IMG/VR virus record: IMGVR_UViG_3300042112_000132
Span: 1 to 35,607 of that record
Source: a virus
DNA: 35,607 bases
Reading direction: 5' to 3' (one strand)
Shown here: positions 8,598-16,685 of the stretch, one piece after another
How the letters are laid out: every line of letters begins with the position of its first letter
Position numbering within the stretch: position 1 is the stretch's first letter
The notes under the pieces: generated by a model
Seen by the model: the letters and a program-made list of their open reading frames with translations, nothing else
Database searches by the model: none
Told to the model about the DNA's origin: nothing
Made by a program: the position numbers and the translations under genes

Positions 8598-10646
8598 ATG
8601 CCCCTTACCAAACCAACCTCTGAACAGGTCACGTTCCTCGCCGCCGGCTCCGGCGCGACCCAGCGCACGGCGCTCGACAAGCTCCGCGATGTCGTGAGCG
8701 TGCGGGACTTTGGTGCGGTTGGCAACGGCGTGGCCGATGACACGGCGGCAATCAATGCCGCGATCACGGCGTCGGTCGGCAAGGCGTTGTTCTTTCCTCC
8801 GGGGACGTACATGACCACCGGCGGCCACGTGCTGACGAACCAGTACGCTTTTGGCGCCGGGAGGAATGCTTCGATCATCAAGAAGGCGAGCGGCAGTTCA
8901 AACATCATCGTGCTGTCGAACACGGCAACCGATGCATCCTGCATCTCCGACTTGACCATCGATGGCAACAGCCTGGACGGCCACGGCATCTTCGTTGCGA
9001 ACACGCAGCTCGGAACGGCAGCGTTCACACCGTCGTTCATCACGCGGATGCGTATCAGGAACATCGGTGCCGCGGTCACCACGGTGAACGTGACCGGAAT
9101 CACCGCAGCGAATCCGGGCGTTGTCACGACTTCCGCCGCACACGGGCTTGCGGTAGGTGATGTCGTGCGGATCAAGAACGTCAACGGGCTGGATAGCACC
9201 AGCGCGACATCCGTCGAATGGATCGACGGAGGAAGCGGGTACTCGAGCGGAACGCACACAGGATTGACGCTGACATACGTCAACGGTCAAACGGCAACGA
9301 CGTATGGAGTTGCGACCGTTGTGGTAACTCTTGGAGTGGTAACGTCAGTCACAATCACGACTCCGCCGACCGGATACACGGCGAGAAACAGGACAACGGT
9401 GACGGCCGCTGTCCCTGGAGCTGGCAGCGGATTCCAGTGCAGCATCATCCCGTATGGTTCGCCGTCACGCTCGGTGTTCAACAGGACGGGGCAGGTCGGC
9501 GCAGTTTCAGGCCCAACGACGTTCTCATTGAACTTCAATGCTTCGTCATTCAGCTCATACGTGAGCGGCGGCACCGTCGAGAAGTGCAGTTACGCGATCT
9601 GCCTCGGTGCGCTCAACCCGACAGCGGCTGGATCCGGGATCCTTTCCAAGACCGTCACCGAGATCGTGTTCGAGTCGAACTACGGCGACATCTTCACCGA
9701 GAACGCCTCGTACTGCATGTTCGAGAATCTCTCGATGTACGGCAACAGGAATGGTTACGGCATCTACGCCGGAGCTGCCACGAACCGATGCACCTGGGAC
9801 GAGGTCTACATGGAGTCCGGCATCGCTACCGTTGCCGGGTTCGCCGTGCGGCACTTGACGTTCCGGGAGTTCGATGTCCTGTATTCGTCTGCGAACACAT
9901 GGAACGCACCGTGGCTTGAATCCATCGGATTCAATTCAGGCCAGGTCATCGGCAGCGAAGTCGCCGGCCTGGTGATAGACGGTGTCCGAATCACCCGTCA
10001 GCAGGCATCTCGAAACACGGTTCCGCTGATCTGGACGAATGCATACCAGGCAGGCATTTCCCGGATCAATGTCGTTGAATCAGGAACGATCGCGGCAACG
10101 GAATGGGGTCTGATTCGCGATGACGGCATGGTCGATGCAGCCATCTCGGAGGTGACAGGCGAATCGACGTCAACCGTGTGGGACTTGTTCCATTATGAAA
10201 GCATCGGCGGTTACGTTCAGAAGATCAGCCGTTGCGGATGGACGCAGGGAAATGTCGGTCGAATGACCTTGAGCGGAATCAACATCCCTGCCGAAGTCAT
10301 GTCGTTGACGCAGGTGGACAACTGTTCGGCGAACATCAGCATCCGCAAGGGTGACGGAATCCGCAGTTTCTACATCTACAACATCAACGGTGATGTCGAC
10401 ATGACGAACTCCTCGTCGCTCGGCAGCATCGTATTTTCGGTTACGGGAACGGTCCTGAATCCAGGAGCGACAAGCGCGAACAAGCCAATCGCATTCGGCA
10501 TCCTTCCAGGAGCAAATCCGAACACGCCGCTCATCATCAATCCGGGATATGCCTACGCAGACAATGTCACGGCACTCGGGGCTGGTCGTGTGGTCGGCGA
10601 GGTGTATCGCCGAACGACCGATGGTGCATTGATGGTGGTGTACTGA
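8598..10646 (+). CDS. Tailspike 2: beta-helix protein without an anchor domain
   Basis: 682 residues. After only about 30 leading residues, VVSVRDFGAVGNGVADDTAA (residue 32 on) opens a pectate lyase 3-like beta-helix, the same entry motif as at residue 277 of the preceding spike. A Gly/Thr-rich insertion (about residues 155-280) interrupts the early coils. The large N-terminal virion-binding part of tailspike 1 is absent, so this spike probably attaches to another tail protein, perhaps to tailspike 1 as in branched phage spikes; that is inference. The gene lies between two copies of the same 25-base sequence, consistent with arrival as an extra receptor-binding cassette. Its enzymatic target is unknown. 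Confidence 0.85.
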   Translation: MPLTKPTSEQVTFLAAGSGATQRTALDKLRDVVSVRDFGAVGNGVADDTAAINAAITASVGKALFFPPGTYMTTGGHVLTNQYAFGAGRNASIIKKASGSSNIIVLSNTATDASCISDLTIDGNSLDGHGIFVANTQLGTAAFTPSFITRMRIRNIGAAVTTVNVTGITAANPGVVTTSAAHGLAVGDVVRIKNVNGLDSTSATSVEWIDGGSGYSSGTHTGLTLTYVNGQTATTYGVATVVVTLGVVTSVTITTPPTGYTARNRTTVTAAVPGAGSGFQCSIIPYGSPSRSVFNRTGQVGAVSGPTTFSLNFNASSFSSYVSGGTVEKCSYAICLGALNPTAAGSGILSKTVTEIVFESNYGDIFTENASYCMFENLSMYGNRNGYGIYAGAATNRCTWDEVYMESGIATVAGFAVRHLTFREFDVLYSSANTWNAPWLESIGFNSGQVIGSEVAGLVIDGVRITRQQASRNTVPLIWTNAYQAGISRINVVESGTIAATEWGLIRDDGMVDAAISEVTGESTSTVWDLFHYESIGGYVQKISRCGWTQGNVGRMTLSGINIPAEVMSLTQVDNCSANISIRKGDGIRSFYIYNINGDVDMTNSSSLGSIVFSVTGTVLNPGATSANKPIAFGILPGANPNTPLIINPGYAYADNVTALGAGRVVGEVYRRTTDGALMVVY

Positions 10647-10672
10647 CCATGACCTCCCCCCACCACGACGAA
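10647..10672 (+). repeat. Intact partner of the cassette-scar repeat
   Basis: This covers the start codon and first codons of the XhlA-like gene and is nearly identical to 8552-8576. Together the two copies bracket the whole tailspike 2 gene. Confidence 0.7.
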
Positions 10673-10873
10673 CTCTTTCTCGCCATCGGCCGCCTCGAGG
10701 GGAAGGTCGATTCGATCCTCGCGCAGCAGACGCGCCAGAACGACGAGCTGAAGGCGCACGACGCACGCATCCGTTCCCTCGAGCATTCCCGCGGCTACAT
10801 GCTCGGCTGGAGCGCGGCCATCGGGGCCGGCATGAGCCTGGCCGCCAACTACCTCGTCAAGCACTTCGCATAA
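10649..10873 (+). CDS. Small coiled-coil plus single-span membrane protein (XhlA/holin-like)
   Basis: 74 residues. An N-terminal amphipathic helix (about 8-47, with ELFLAIGRLEGKVDSIL) is followed by one membrane segment (about 51-71, MLGWSAAIGAGMSLAANYLV) and a short basic end. This layout is that of XhlA-type hemolysin/holin accessory proteins and of many phage holin-like proteins. It starts 3 bases after the tailspike 2 stop and is followed after 10 bases by the next gene. A role in lysis is likely from layout and from two further membrane proteins downstream, but no endolysin is nearby. It could also be a tail-associated membrane protein. Confidence 0.7.
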   Translation: MTSPHHDELFLAIGRLEGKVDSILAQQTRQNDELKAHDARIRSLEHSRGYMLGWSAAIGAGMSLAANYLVKHFA

Positions 10874-10883
10874 GGAAACCGCC

Positions 10884-11417
10884 ATGCCCACCGACATCGT
10901 CATCGCCACGGACAAGCCGAACTACCTGACGACGAATCTCGTCACCGCCAGCAGCGGCACCTACGACAACGCCGTCCCGACCGCCACGCTGCCATCTACG
11001 ACCGGGCAGACGTTCCTGGTGCCGACCAACCTCGGCGACAAGCCGAGCCTCCTGCGCCTCGTCCCGTTCCACAGCTCGAACGTCGCGACCACGCCGAAGT
11101 TCCGCGTGATCGGCTGGACGACCTACGTGCAGACGAGCGGCACGCCGATCTACGTCCCGACGATGCTTGCTGATTGCGCCTGCGCCTACAGCAGCAACAT
11201 CCCGAGCCTGTCCGTGAACGGCACGACGCAGTACTTCTTCCATTCCATCACGGTCGGCACGGGCGTCCCCACGGTGAATGTCTACACGCCTGGTACGTCA
11301 GCTGCCGCAGGAACGCCTCCCGCCGGCGTGGTGATCGACACCATCGGATGCCAGTACGTGACAATCCAGGTCGCGTCCTCAACCGGGACGATGGGCGCGT
11401 TCTACGCCTTCCTCTGA
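10884..11417 (+). CDS. Probable virion protein of unknown function
   Basis: 177 residues, beta-rich, with many Thr, Ser, Gly and Val and few charged residues. No signal peptide or membrane segment is visible. A GGAAACC stretch precedes the ATG and serves as a modest ribosome site. The gene lies between the small membrane protein and the SGNH-type esterase in the receptor-binding block. Composition and position suggest a decoration or fibre-associated protein. I do not recognise the family. Confidence 0.6.
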   Translation: MPTDIVIATDKPNYLTTNLVTASSGTYDNAVPTATLPSTTGQTFLVPTNLGDKPSLLRLVPFHSSNVATTPKFRVIGWTTYVQTSGTPIYVPTMLADCACAYSSNIPSLSVNGTTQYFFHSITVGTGVPTVNVYTPGTSAAAGTPPAGVVIDTIGCQYVTIQVASSTGTMGAFYAFL

Positions 11418-11429
11418 TCGGAGCAAGCG

Positions 11430-13160
11430 ATGCGAAATCGAACCCTGCCGCGACTTGACGATCAGCAGTCATTTGTTCCTGGTGTGTTTGGATCAACACG
11501 CGCCGGAACATTCATTTCAGACGCGATCTCCGGAAGTGATTCCGTTGACATTGTTGTATTCGGAGACAGCAATGCCGGATCGGCGGCATCTTGCGGATAC
11601 ACCTTCGGATGGTCGTCAGCAATGTCCGCTCTCGGAGCGCCAACCTACGCAACGCCGTTGAGTTTCTGCCACTCGGAAGATGGGGCTAATACGAGAAGCA
11701 GCGGATTGTTCATGCCGTGGAACAGTTACTATTGGGGTGGAAGATCAAGTGTCGGCAGCGTCGGAACCGCATACACGCTCACGAACAGGATCGCGGTTTC
11801 GGCTGATGCCGATGCGACTGCGCTGAACACGACGTTTGACAGCCTTTACGTCAGAGAAAACACCGCCGTTGCCTCATCGTCAACGACGCTTCAGCTCGAT
11901 GCTGGTGCCTCGGCGGTTGACGATGTCTACAACGGCAATTTCATCGTGATTCTGTCCGGCGCTGTTGGTTCGACGTATTCAACGAATTGGGCGCAGATCA
12001 CGGATTACAACGGAACAACCAAAGTTGCAACCGTCGCGGGTTGGGCAACAACGACTCCGAGCGGCACGGCATCGTTTGTCATTCTTCGTGCGCTTCTTCG
12101 GCCATCCGCATTCAACTACGGAGTCGCATTTGTTCCGGCCGCAACCAACTACACATCACCTGCTGGTGGGCCGAGCGTTCGGCTGAACGGCGGAAGTCAG
12201 CTCGCTGCTGGCCCAACCGGAGGCGCCGGTGTTGCTCTTCAGTACCGCGTGGTCTACGGCAAGTTTGCCACGACTGGCGGCAAGTTCCGTCTGCGTGCCA
12301 TGAAGGGCGTGAATACGCTTGTTGCCGGAAGCGCAGCCGACATCGCGACGAGCGGCGGAACCGGCTACGCAACCGCTACGCTCAACTTCACTTCTAGCAC
12401 CACGGCAGGTGCGCCTGACGAGATGAAGTGCGCGTGGGACGGATACAACAGCGGAACGACTTACGAGGTCACGGGGCCGTTTGCTGCCTTCTATCACTCC
12501 GTAATCCGCACAAGTTACAAGGGATTCAGCGTCAGCTGCCTCAATTACTTCGGCGGTCTTTCCACGGCGCAGCTTGCCACGCATCTACAGAACATCCCGA
12601 AATATCTTGAGGCATACCTTCGCGAACTTCGTGAGCGGCAGATTGCGGCTGGTGGTTCGGGCCGCGTGATTTGGTGGCACAACAGCGGCATCAATGGAGC
12701 AGAGACAGGAACGACCTGGACGACGAATGCAGCAGCGATTCGTGATGCTGTCTACAACGTATGGGTCACGACGCTTGGATATCCAGCGAGCGATCTTTCG
12801 TTCGTGATGTCGGTCACGCATCCGGTTGTTTCGGGTGATCCTGGCGCCGGAACATGGGCCGCAAACAGACCAGCCGTAGCTTCCGCTGCAAATGAATGGG
12901 CGGCTGCGAACTTTGGAGACGGCAAGAACGTCACCGTTGTGGATGTTGAATCCATCCTTACCGCGCAGCAGATCAAGGATAGGAACCTGTACCAAAACCT
13001 GTCGAACACCCTGTATGCAGCGCATCTTCGAAGCGGACCGACGATTCAGACGACGCCGACCTACAACCCGGCGACCTTCACTGGTCTGGCAGACGCCGTC
13101 GCCCCAGACAACGGATATTCCATCATTGTCTGTGGCATCATTCGCAAACTGCTGTCGTGA
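11430..13160 (+). CDS. SGNH/GDSL-type hydrolase, probable tail-associated esterase
   Basis: 576 residues. IVVFGDSNAGS (residues 41-51) contains the GDS block with nucleophile Ser47. A late MSVTHPVV segment puts His464 where the catalytic His of SGNH esterases is expected; the usual Asp two or three residues before it is replaced here by Ser/Val. A Gly/Thr/Ser-rich middle (about 100-300) looks like an inserted beta domain. Phage enzymes of this type remove acetyl groups from surface polysaccharides. Next to two beta-helix spikes, this fits a deacetylase that trims the receptor. The gene is AT-richer than its neighbours, a sign of transfer. The substrate is unknown, and activity is uncertain because of the altered His block. 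Confidence 0.7.
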   Translation: MRNRTLPRLDDQQSFVPGVFGSTRAGTFISDAISGSDSVDIVVFGDSNAGSAASCGYTFGWSSAMSALGAPTYATPLSFCHSEDGANTRSSGLFMPWNSYYWGGRSSVGSVGTAYTLTNRIAVSADADATALNTTFDSLYVRENTAVASSSTTLQLDAGASAVDDVYNGNFIVILSGAVGSTYSTNWAQITDYNGTTKVATVAGWATTTPSGTASFVILRALLRPSAFNYGVAFVPAATNYTSPAGGPSVRLNGGSQLAAGPTGGAGVALQYRVVYGKFATTGGKFRLRAMKGVNTLVAGSAADIATSGGTGYATATLNFTSSTTAGAPDEMKCAWDGYNSGTTYEVTGPFAAFYHSVIRTSYKGFSVSCLNYFGGLSTAQLATHLQNIPKYLEAYLRELRERQIAAGGSGRVIWWHNSGINGAETGTTWTTNAAAIRDAVYNVWVTTLGYPASDLSFVMSVTHPVVSGDPGAGTWAANRPAVASAANEWAAANFGDGKNVTVVDVESILTAQQIKDRNLYQNLSNTLYAAHLRSGPTIQTTPTYNPATFTGLADAVAPDNGYSIIVCGIIRKLLS

Positions 13161-13161
13161 T

Positions 13162-13650
13162 ATGAGGATCGCCGTACTGCTCGTCCTTGCGCTAGCCGGC
13201 TGCAATCCGGTCGCACGGATCTCGTCCAACGCGACTGCCATCCGCAACGAGGCCGGGTCGCTCATCGACCACGGCAACGCCATCGGCGACCAGGTGGTCG
13301 TGCAGGGCGCGACCCGCATTGACAAGCACGCGGCGGCGATCCACGGCGACATCCCGAACGTGCAGGCGATCACCCCGGCGTGGCTGTCCACGCTGAAGTG
13401 GTGGGGCATCGCGCTGGCGGTCGCCGGCGTGGCGTTCGTGCTTTGGCAGAGCGGGGCGTTTACCGCCATCCGCATCGCGGTGGGCTGGTTGCCGCGTCGC
13501 AAGGTCGCCCAGGCCGAACTGGCCCTTGATACCCTAGACGAGTCCCGCCCGGAGTCGGCGCGGGAACTGGTCGCGGCGCTCCGGTCGCAGGACGCGGAGA
13601 TGGACGCCGCCTATCGCAAGGCGCAGAAGCGCAGGAAGGCAAGCACATGA
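13162..13650 (+). CDS. Lipoprotein with one membrane span, possible unimolecular spanin
   Basis: 162 residues from the ATG one base after the preceding stop. A longer in-frame extension upstream overlaps the esterase gene and lacks protein-like sequence. The N-terminus MRIAVLLVLALAGC is a lipoprotein signal with lipobox LAGC and Cys14. A periplasmic-type stretch follows (about 15-78), then a strong membrane helix (about 79-96, KWWGIALAVAGVAFVLW), then a basic/acidic helical tail. An outer-membrane lipid anchor plus an inner-membrane span in one chain is the plan of unimolecular spanins, which fuse the membranes in the last step of lysis of Gram-negative hosts. The 60-residue tail after the span is longer than usual, so this role is only probable. 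Confidence 0.65.
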   Translation: MRIAVLLVLALAGCNPVARISSNATAIRNEAGSLIDHGNAIGDQVVVQGATRIDKHAAAIHGDIPNVQAITPAWLSTLKWWGIALAVAGVAFVLWQSGAFTAIRIAVGWLPRRKVAQAELALDTLDESRPESARELVAALRSQDAEMDAAYRKAQKRRKAST

Positions 13651-13760
13651 TTCTCGCGGATGCTCTCGGCACCCTTTGGTTCTCCGCCCTGGTGTTCATC
13701 GGCGGCTTCGTCGCCGGCTGGTACGTCAAGGGCCGGCACGGCAACAAGTTCAAGTTCTGA
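13647..13760 (+). CDS. 37-residue single-span membrane peptide
   Basis: The start overlaps the lipoprotein stop as ATGA (13647-13650), which indicates coupled translation. One membrane helix (about 8-28, including LWFSALVFIGGFVAGWYV) is followed by a basic tail (KGRHGNKFKF). Such peptides at the end of a lysis block can act as holins or holin regulators, but function cannot be fixed from sequence. It is the last rightward gene before the terminators. Confidence 0.65.
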   Translation: MILADALGTLWFSALVFIGGFVAGWYVKGRHGNKFKF

Positions 13761-13779
13761 CCAGCACGACCTCTCGTTG

Positions 13780-13823
13780 GGGGCGCGGCCCGTTGCGGAT
13801 TCGTCCGTTTCTCGCCGCGCCCC
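13780..13823 (+). terminator. Terminator-like hairpin closing the rightward tailspike/lysis block
   Basis: A perfect 10-bp inverted repeat (GGGGCGCGGC at 13780-13789, GCCGCGCCCC at 13814-13823) encloses a 24-base loop and is followed by TTGTCGTT. It lies 19 bases after the last rightward gene. The T tract is broken and the loop long, so efficiency is uncertain. Confidence 0.5.
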
Positions 13824-13841
13824 TTGTCGTTGGCGGAAATG

Positions 13842-13882
13842 AAAAGCCCCCGGCTGGTCCGTCCGTGGACGGGGCCGGGGGC
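13842..13882 (-). terminator. Rho-independent terminator of the leftward early operon
   Basis: On the minus strand a 9-bp GC stem (GCCCCCGGC / GCCGGGGGC, outer arms 13846-13854 and 13874-13882) with an inner CCGTCC/GGACGG stem is followed directly by TTTTC. It lies 18 bases beyond the stop of the last leftward gene. Confidence 0.85.
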
Positions 13883-13900
13883 GAGAGGATGGCCGAGAGA

Positions 13901-14407
13901 TCAACGGATGCGGAGGCTGGTCCCGCGGGGGAGCAGCGTACACCCGGGGACGGCGGTCCCGGCCTCGAGCGCGGCGCGGATCGCCTCCTTGTTCGCCTCG
14001 ACCTTCACGGCCTGGTACTGCGGCGCGAGGGCGGTCGGCTCGACAGCGACCTCGAGCGGCTGCTTGCCGCCGTTGCCGGCGACGGCGAGCTTGAACCGCG
14101 GAGTCTCGATCTTGACCTTGCCGGTCGCCTCCATCGCCTCCTTGAGGCGCTGCTTGAGGCGGTCGGCCAGGGCATCGTCGGCCTCTGCGAGCTGCGCGAT
14201 GCGCTTGGCCTCGGCCTTGCGGGCGTCACGGCGCAGCTCAAGGCTGCGGACGAGGCCGGCGTAATCGTCGGCCTTGTCCTCGAGCGCGGCGTCCAGCCCC
14301 TCGAGGTGAGCGTTCAGCGCGTCCTGCGCCTCCGGGCTATCGACGCCGCCCTCGAGGATGGCGTCGAGGATGGACTCCATCTCGGACTTGATCGCGTAGA
14401 GGCTCAC
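13901..14407 (-). CDS. Gp157-family protein
   Basis: 168 residues. The start is the GTG at 14407 inside the GTGA overlap with the preceding stop. The opening [16 protein letters not shown] and the long charged helices that follow (about 15-110) match the phage Gp157 family. The C-terminal part (about 115-168) is the family's beta portion, with [14 protein letters not shown] and a late TAVPGCTL stretch. Gp157 proteins have no firmly known reaction but regularly sit beside phage annealing and single-strand-binding proteins. Here translation is coupled to the annealing protein, so a role in the same recombination complex is likely. It is the last gene before the leftward terminator. Confidence 0.85.
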   Translation of the reverse strand: MSLYAIKSEMESILDAILEGGVDSPEAQDALNAHLEGLDAALEDKADDYAGLVRSLELRRDARKAEAKRIAQLAEADDALADRLKQRLKEAMEATGKVKIETPRFKLAVAGNGGKQPLEVAVEPTALAPQYQAVKVEANKEAIRAALEAGTAVPGCTLLPRGTSLRIR

Positions 14408-15387
14408 TTGACCACCTCCCCGTCGAGGATGGCGGCGTCGGCGTCGGCCTTGATAGCCCCGCCGATGACGCGCATGATCTCCATAACGCCGTTGACACGG
14501 GCGAGGTCGAGCGTGAGGATGCTGCCGACCGAGTCGTTGCACACAGCCCCATACTCGGCAACGGTGGTCTTGACCCACACGACACCGTGTTCGCCCGTGG
14601 CCTGGATGGCAACGGCGTTGCCCCTGTCAACGACGCGGTTGATGGTGAACGGTCCCTCGTACTCCTCGGGGTAGGCGTCGTTCGCCTTGGCCTCCTGTGT
14701 GGCCTTGGATGCCTTTGGAGCCGCTTTCGCCTTGCGGACGGGCTTGGGGTCGTCCTGCGCCGCCGGCGCGTCCTGGGGCATCGTAGGGGCTGGCAGAACG
14801 GCAACGACCTGCGGGCCGGGGGCGGGGGCGGCAGGGGGGTTCTCCTGCTGCCCCATTTCCTCGGGGGTGTACAGCCCGGACAGCTCGGCGGGGAACGCCT
14901 TTCGGAGCGCGAGTGCCTCGGCGCACTTGGCGACCATGACGGTCGGCATCTTGCCCCACATGCCCGACAGGCTGCCGTCCTTCTTGCGCTGCGCGTACTC
15001 GCGGAAGAGGGCGACGGCGGTGACCGCCTCCACGAATCCCTTGCGGTAGACCCCGACGCGGGCGGCCGCCGGCGGCTCGTCGTGGAGCCAAACGTCAACC
15101 CATACCCCGTCCGTGCCGCAGTAGGCGACCGCGGTCTGCCCAGCATACTCGCCGCTGCGCTGGGCAACCAGGCGGAACCCGTCGATGCTGACCTGCGTCT
15201 GCATCACCTCGCGGCCGGCGCGGCTGTCCCACCGCTTGACGGCGTAGATTTGGCGGGCGAACGGGTCCAGCCCGGTACGGTCGCAGACGTTGAAGAACAG
15301 GTCCAGCTCGTCGCGGGTCGCGCCCGAGCAAAGGGTGCGGGCGAGCAGCTCGCGCTTCTCGTCATCCAATCGTGCAAGTGCAGTCAT
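14404..15387 (-). CDS. bet: Single-strand annealing protein, Redbeta/Bet family
   Basis: 327 residues. The ATG at 15387 is chosen because GAGAGGAT lies 6 bases upstream and family similarity starts there. Residues 26-85 ([50 protein letters not shown]) are the core of the phage recombination protein Bet family, which anneals complementary DNA strands during recombination-dependent replication. A Pro/Ala/Lys-rich linker (about 195-250) leads to an unusual C-terminal beta-type segment (about 255-327). Its own sigma-70 promoter lies 53-81 bases upstream. The usual 5'-3' exonuclease partner is not in the window. Gp157 follows with a 4-base overlap. Confidence 0.9.
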   Translation of the reverse strand: MTALARLDDEKRELLARTLCSGATRDELDLFFNVCDRTGLDPFARQIYAVKRWDSRAGREVMQTQVSIDGFRLVAQRSGEYAGQTAVAYCGTDGVWVDVWLHDEPPAAARVGVYRKGFVEAVTAVALFREYAQRKKDGSLSGMWGKMPTVMVAKCAEALALRKAFPAELSGLYTPEEMGQQENPPAAPAPGPQVVAVLPAPTMPQDAPAAQDDPKPVRKAKAAPKASKATQEAKANDAYPEEYEGPFTINRVVDRGNAVAIQATGEHGVVWVKTTVAEYGAVCNDSVGSILTLDLARVNGVMEIMRVIGGAIKADADAAILDGEVVK

Positions 15388-15439
15388 TTCGTGATCCTCT
15401 CGTAAGTGTGCGGATGGCAACGCGCCAGCCGTTAACAGA

Positions 15440-15468
15440 ACTATACGGGAACGCAACACCGCTGTCAA
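15440..15468 (-). promoter_or_regulatory. Sigma-70 promoter for the annealing protein gene
   Basis: On the minus strand TTGACA (15468-15463) and TATAGT (15445-15440) are separated by exactly 17 bases, a near-consensus promoter. It lies in the 110-base gap after RusA, so bet and the Gp157 gene can be made independently of the long operon upstream. The predicted leader is about 45 bases. Confidence 0.85.
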
Positions 15469-15497
15469 CACCCCGGTCGGCAAGATTTCCTGCCTCG

Positions 15498-15935
15498 TCA
15501 AATCACCACGGAAACGACCGTTTCGGCCCGCGCCCCGTACTCTTTCGTCGCCCAAATGCAGGCGACCTGGAGGTCATCGACGTAGATCACCCCGGTCAAA
15601 GCATCGAGCAGCGCCCGCAGGAGCTTGTCGATATCAGGCTTGCCGGGGGCCAGCGGCACGCCGACGCGCAGGGAACCATCCGCCTTGTAATGGCTCTTGG
15701 GGCGCACGAAACGGAACGTCACCTCGAGGCCGACGCATTCCCGGTATGGCGGCCCGCGCCACGCCTCGGTCGCCGCCAGCGCGGCCACGGCACGGAACGG
15801 CTTGACCTTCGCCGAGGACTCGACCAGGACGGTTCGCCCCGTCCGCAGGCGGATGGCGCGTTTCGATCCCTGCGGGGCGGCGGCGCCAGGGATCGTGAAC
15901 TCAATCGCGGCGGAGCTTGTGGTTGGCTTGTTCAA
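15498..15935 (-). CDS. rusA: RusA-type Holliday junction resolvase
   Basis: 145 residues from a TTG at 15935, which gives the family's usual beginning ([16 protein letters not shown]). RusA enzymes are small dimeric endonucleases that cut four-way DNA junctions. The hallmark acidic segment is complete: [19 protein letters not shown] (Asp101, Asp103, Asp111) and VIYVDDLQV (Asp120, Asp121), plus Lys131. The gene overlaps the preceding small gene by 35 bases in another frame, and the TTG start has only a weak ribosome site, so coupled translation is likely. It closes the upstream leftward operon and probably clears branched DNA before packaging. Confidence 0.9.
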   Translation of the reverse strand: MNKPTTSSAAIEFTIPGAAAPQGSKRAIRLRTGRTVLVESSAKVKPFRAVAALAATEAWRGPPYRECVGLEVTFRFVRPKSHYKADGSLRVGVPLAPGKPDIDKLLRALLDALTGVIYVDDLQVACIWATKEYGARAETVVSVVI

Positions 15936-16095
15936 GATTCTTAATCTTCTGCGTGTTCACCACGCGCATGAGTTTCGCAACCTCCGTCCGCAGGTACACG
16001 ACCTCCTGCATCAGTTCCAAGGCAAGCGGGTCCGTTGTCCCGCTTGCCTTCGTGCGGTCCACGACATCCTCGTCCCACTCCCCTCGGCCGCGCAT
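15901..16095 (-). CDS. Small helical protein, unknown
   Basis: 64 residues from the ATG at 16095. A long amphipathic helix (about 22-60, with ELMQEVVYLRTEVAKLMRV and [11 protein letters not shown]) suggests a coiled coil. It starts 2 bases after the upstream stop, and its 3' end overlaps the start of RusA. I do not recognise the family. Confidence 0.6.
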   Translation of the reverse strand: MRGRGEWDEDVVDRTKASGTTDPLALELMQEVVYLRTEVAKLMRVVNTQKIKNLEQANHKLRRD

Positions 16096-16097
16096 CG

Positions 16098-16301
16098 TCA
16101 GCCTTGCCCTTCGTAGATCACGCGCTCGATGTGCTTCGGGAGGATTCGCCGGCAGAGCTGCACCTCGATCCGCAGCCGCAGGATCTCGGCGGCGGCCTCG
16201 AGCATGACGTCGGATTCGCTGCGCGGGGTCAGCCCGTTTGACATCAGCCGCAGGCGGTCCACGATGTCGTTGTGCTGGTGTTCGTCGCCTGGGTCAGTCA
16301 T
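16098..16301 (-). CDS. Small phage protein, unknown
   Basis: 67 residues. The ATG at 16301 is within an ATGA overlap with the upstream stop (16298-16301), which decides the start over a longer frame. The middle (DIVDRLRLM, then MLEAAAEILRLRIEVQLC) is helical and resembles small phage proteins of the form 'two helices of Leu and Arg heptads' that occur next to early genes. No catalytic motif is seen. Confidence 0.6.
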   Translation of the reverse strand: MTDPGDEHQHNDIVDRLRLMSNGLTPRSESDVMLEAAAEILRLRIEVQLCRRILPKHIERVIYEGQG

Positions 16302-16477
16302 GGCTTCTGCGATCCTTTCGGCGCTCCATGGCGCCTCGTCAAGTCCAAGTATGTGAGCGCGTTGCAGCGCGGGCAATCCTCCGGTTTGCCGGGACGGCAC
16401 GCCTTCAGCAGCTCGACCGGGACGGGTGTCCATTTGCCGTCTTTCCATGTCATCGCCGTGCGATTGTCAGTTGACAT
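16298..16477 (-). CDS. Small Cys-containing protein, unknown
   Basis: 59 residues from the ATG at 16477, which has a GGAGG site 6 bases upstream and overlaps the preceding gene's stop by 11 bases. ACRPGKPEDCPRCNALTY (about 27-44) carries three Cys residues in a knuckle-like arrangement, and Thr/Trp-rich TWKDGKWTPVP precedes it. Metal binding is possible, but three Cys are fewer than a usual zinc site. Function unknown. Confidence 0.6.
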   Translation of the reverse strand: MSTDNRTAMTWKDGKWTPVPVELLKACRPGKPEDCPRCNALTYLDLTRRHGAPKGSQKP

Positions 16478-16685
16478 TGCCGGCCTCCATTCTGACGAGC
16501 ATTCGCCGCGCATCGGCGGCCTCGCGCATCAGGCGTTCCATCTCGTCGGCGACCGCCGTGAGGAATCGCGCCTCGTCGCGGCACGACTCCGCGAAGTCCT
16601 GGTACTTCGTCGGCTGGGAGTATGACGCCTGGAGCTTGCGATCCGCACGGGCGCGTAGGCGACCGACCAGGTATTCGGCCCTCAT
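16467..16685 (-). CDS. Small helical protein, unknown
   Basis: 72 residues from the ATG at 16685, set by the ATGA overlap with the upstream gene (16682-16685). The chain is mostly helical and charged (VGRLRARADRKLQASYS, ADEMERLMREAADARRML). I do not recognise it; it is held in place by tight translational coupling on both sides. Confidence 0.6.
   Translation of the reverse strand: MRAEYLVGRLRARADRKLQASYSQPTKYQDFAESCRDEARFLTAVADEMERLMREAADARRMLVRMEAGNVN

Noticed and set aside
10884-13160. Diversity-generating retroelement (variable protein plus template repeat)
   Set aside because: No reverse transcriptase, accessory protein, or paired template/variable repeat was seen anywhere in the window.
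15481-15493. 13-bp match CAAGATTTCCTGC shared with 20991-21004
   Set aside because: In 35 kb several chance 13-mer pairs are expected; the second copy is part of a terminator stem, and no wider similarity surrounds them.
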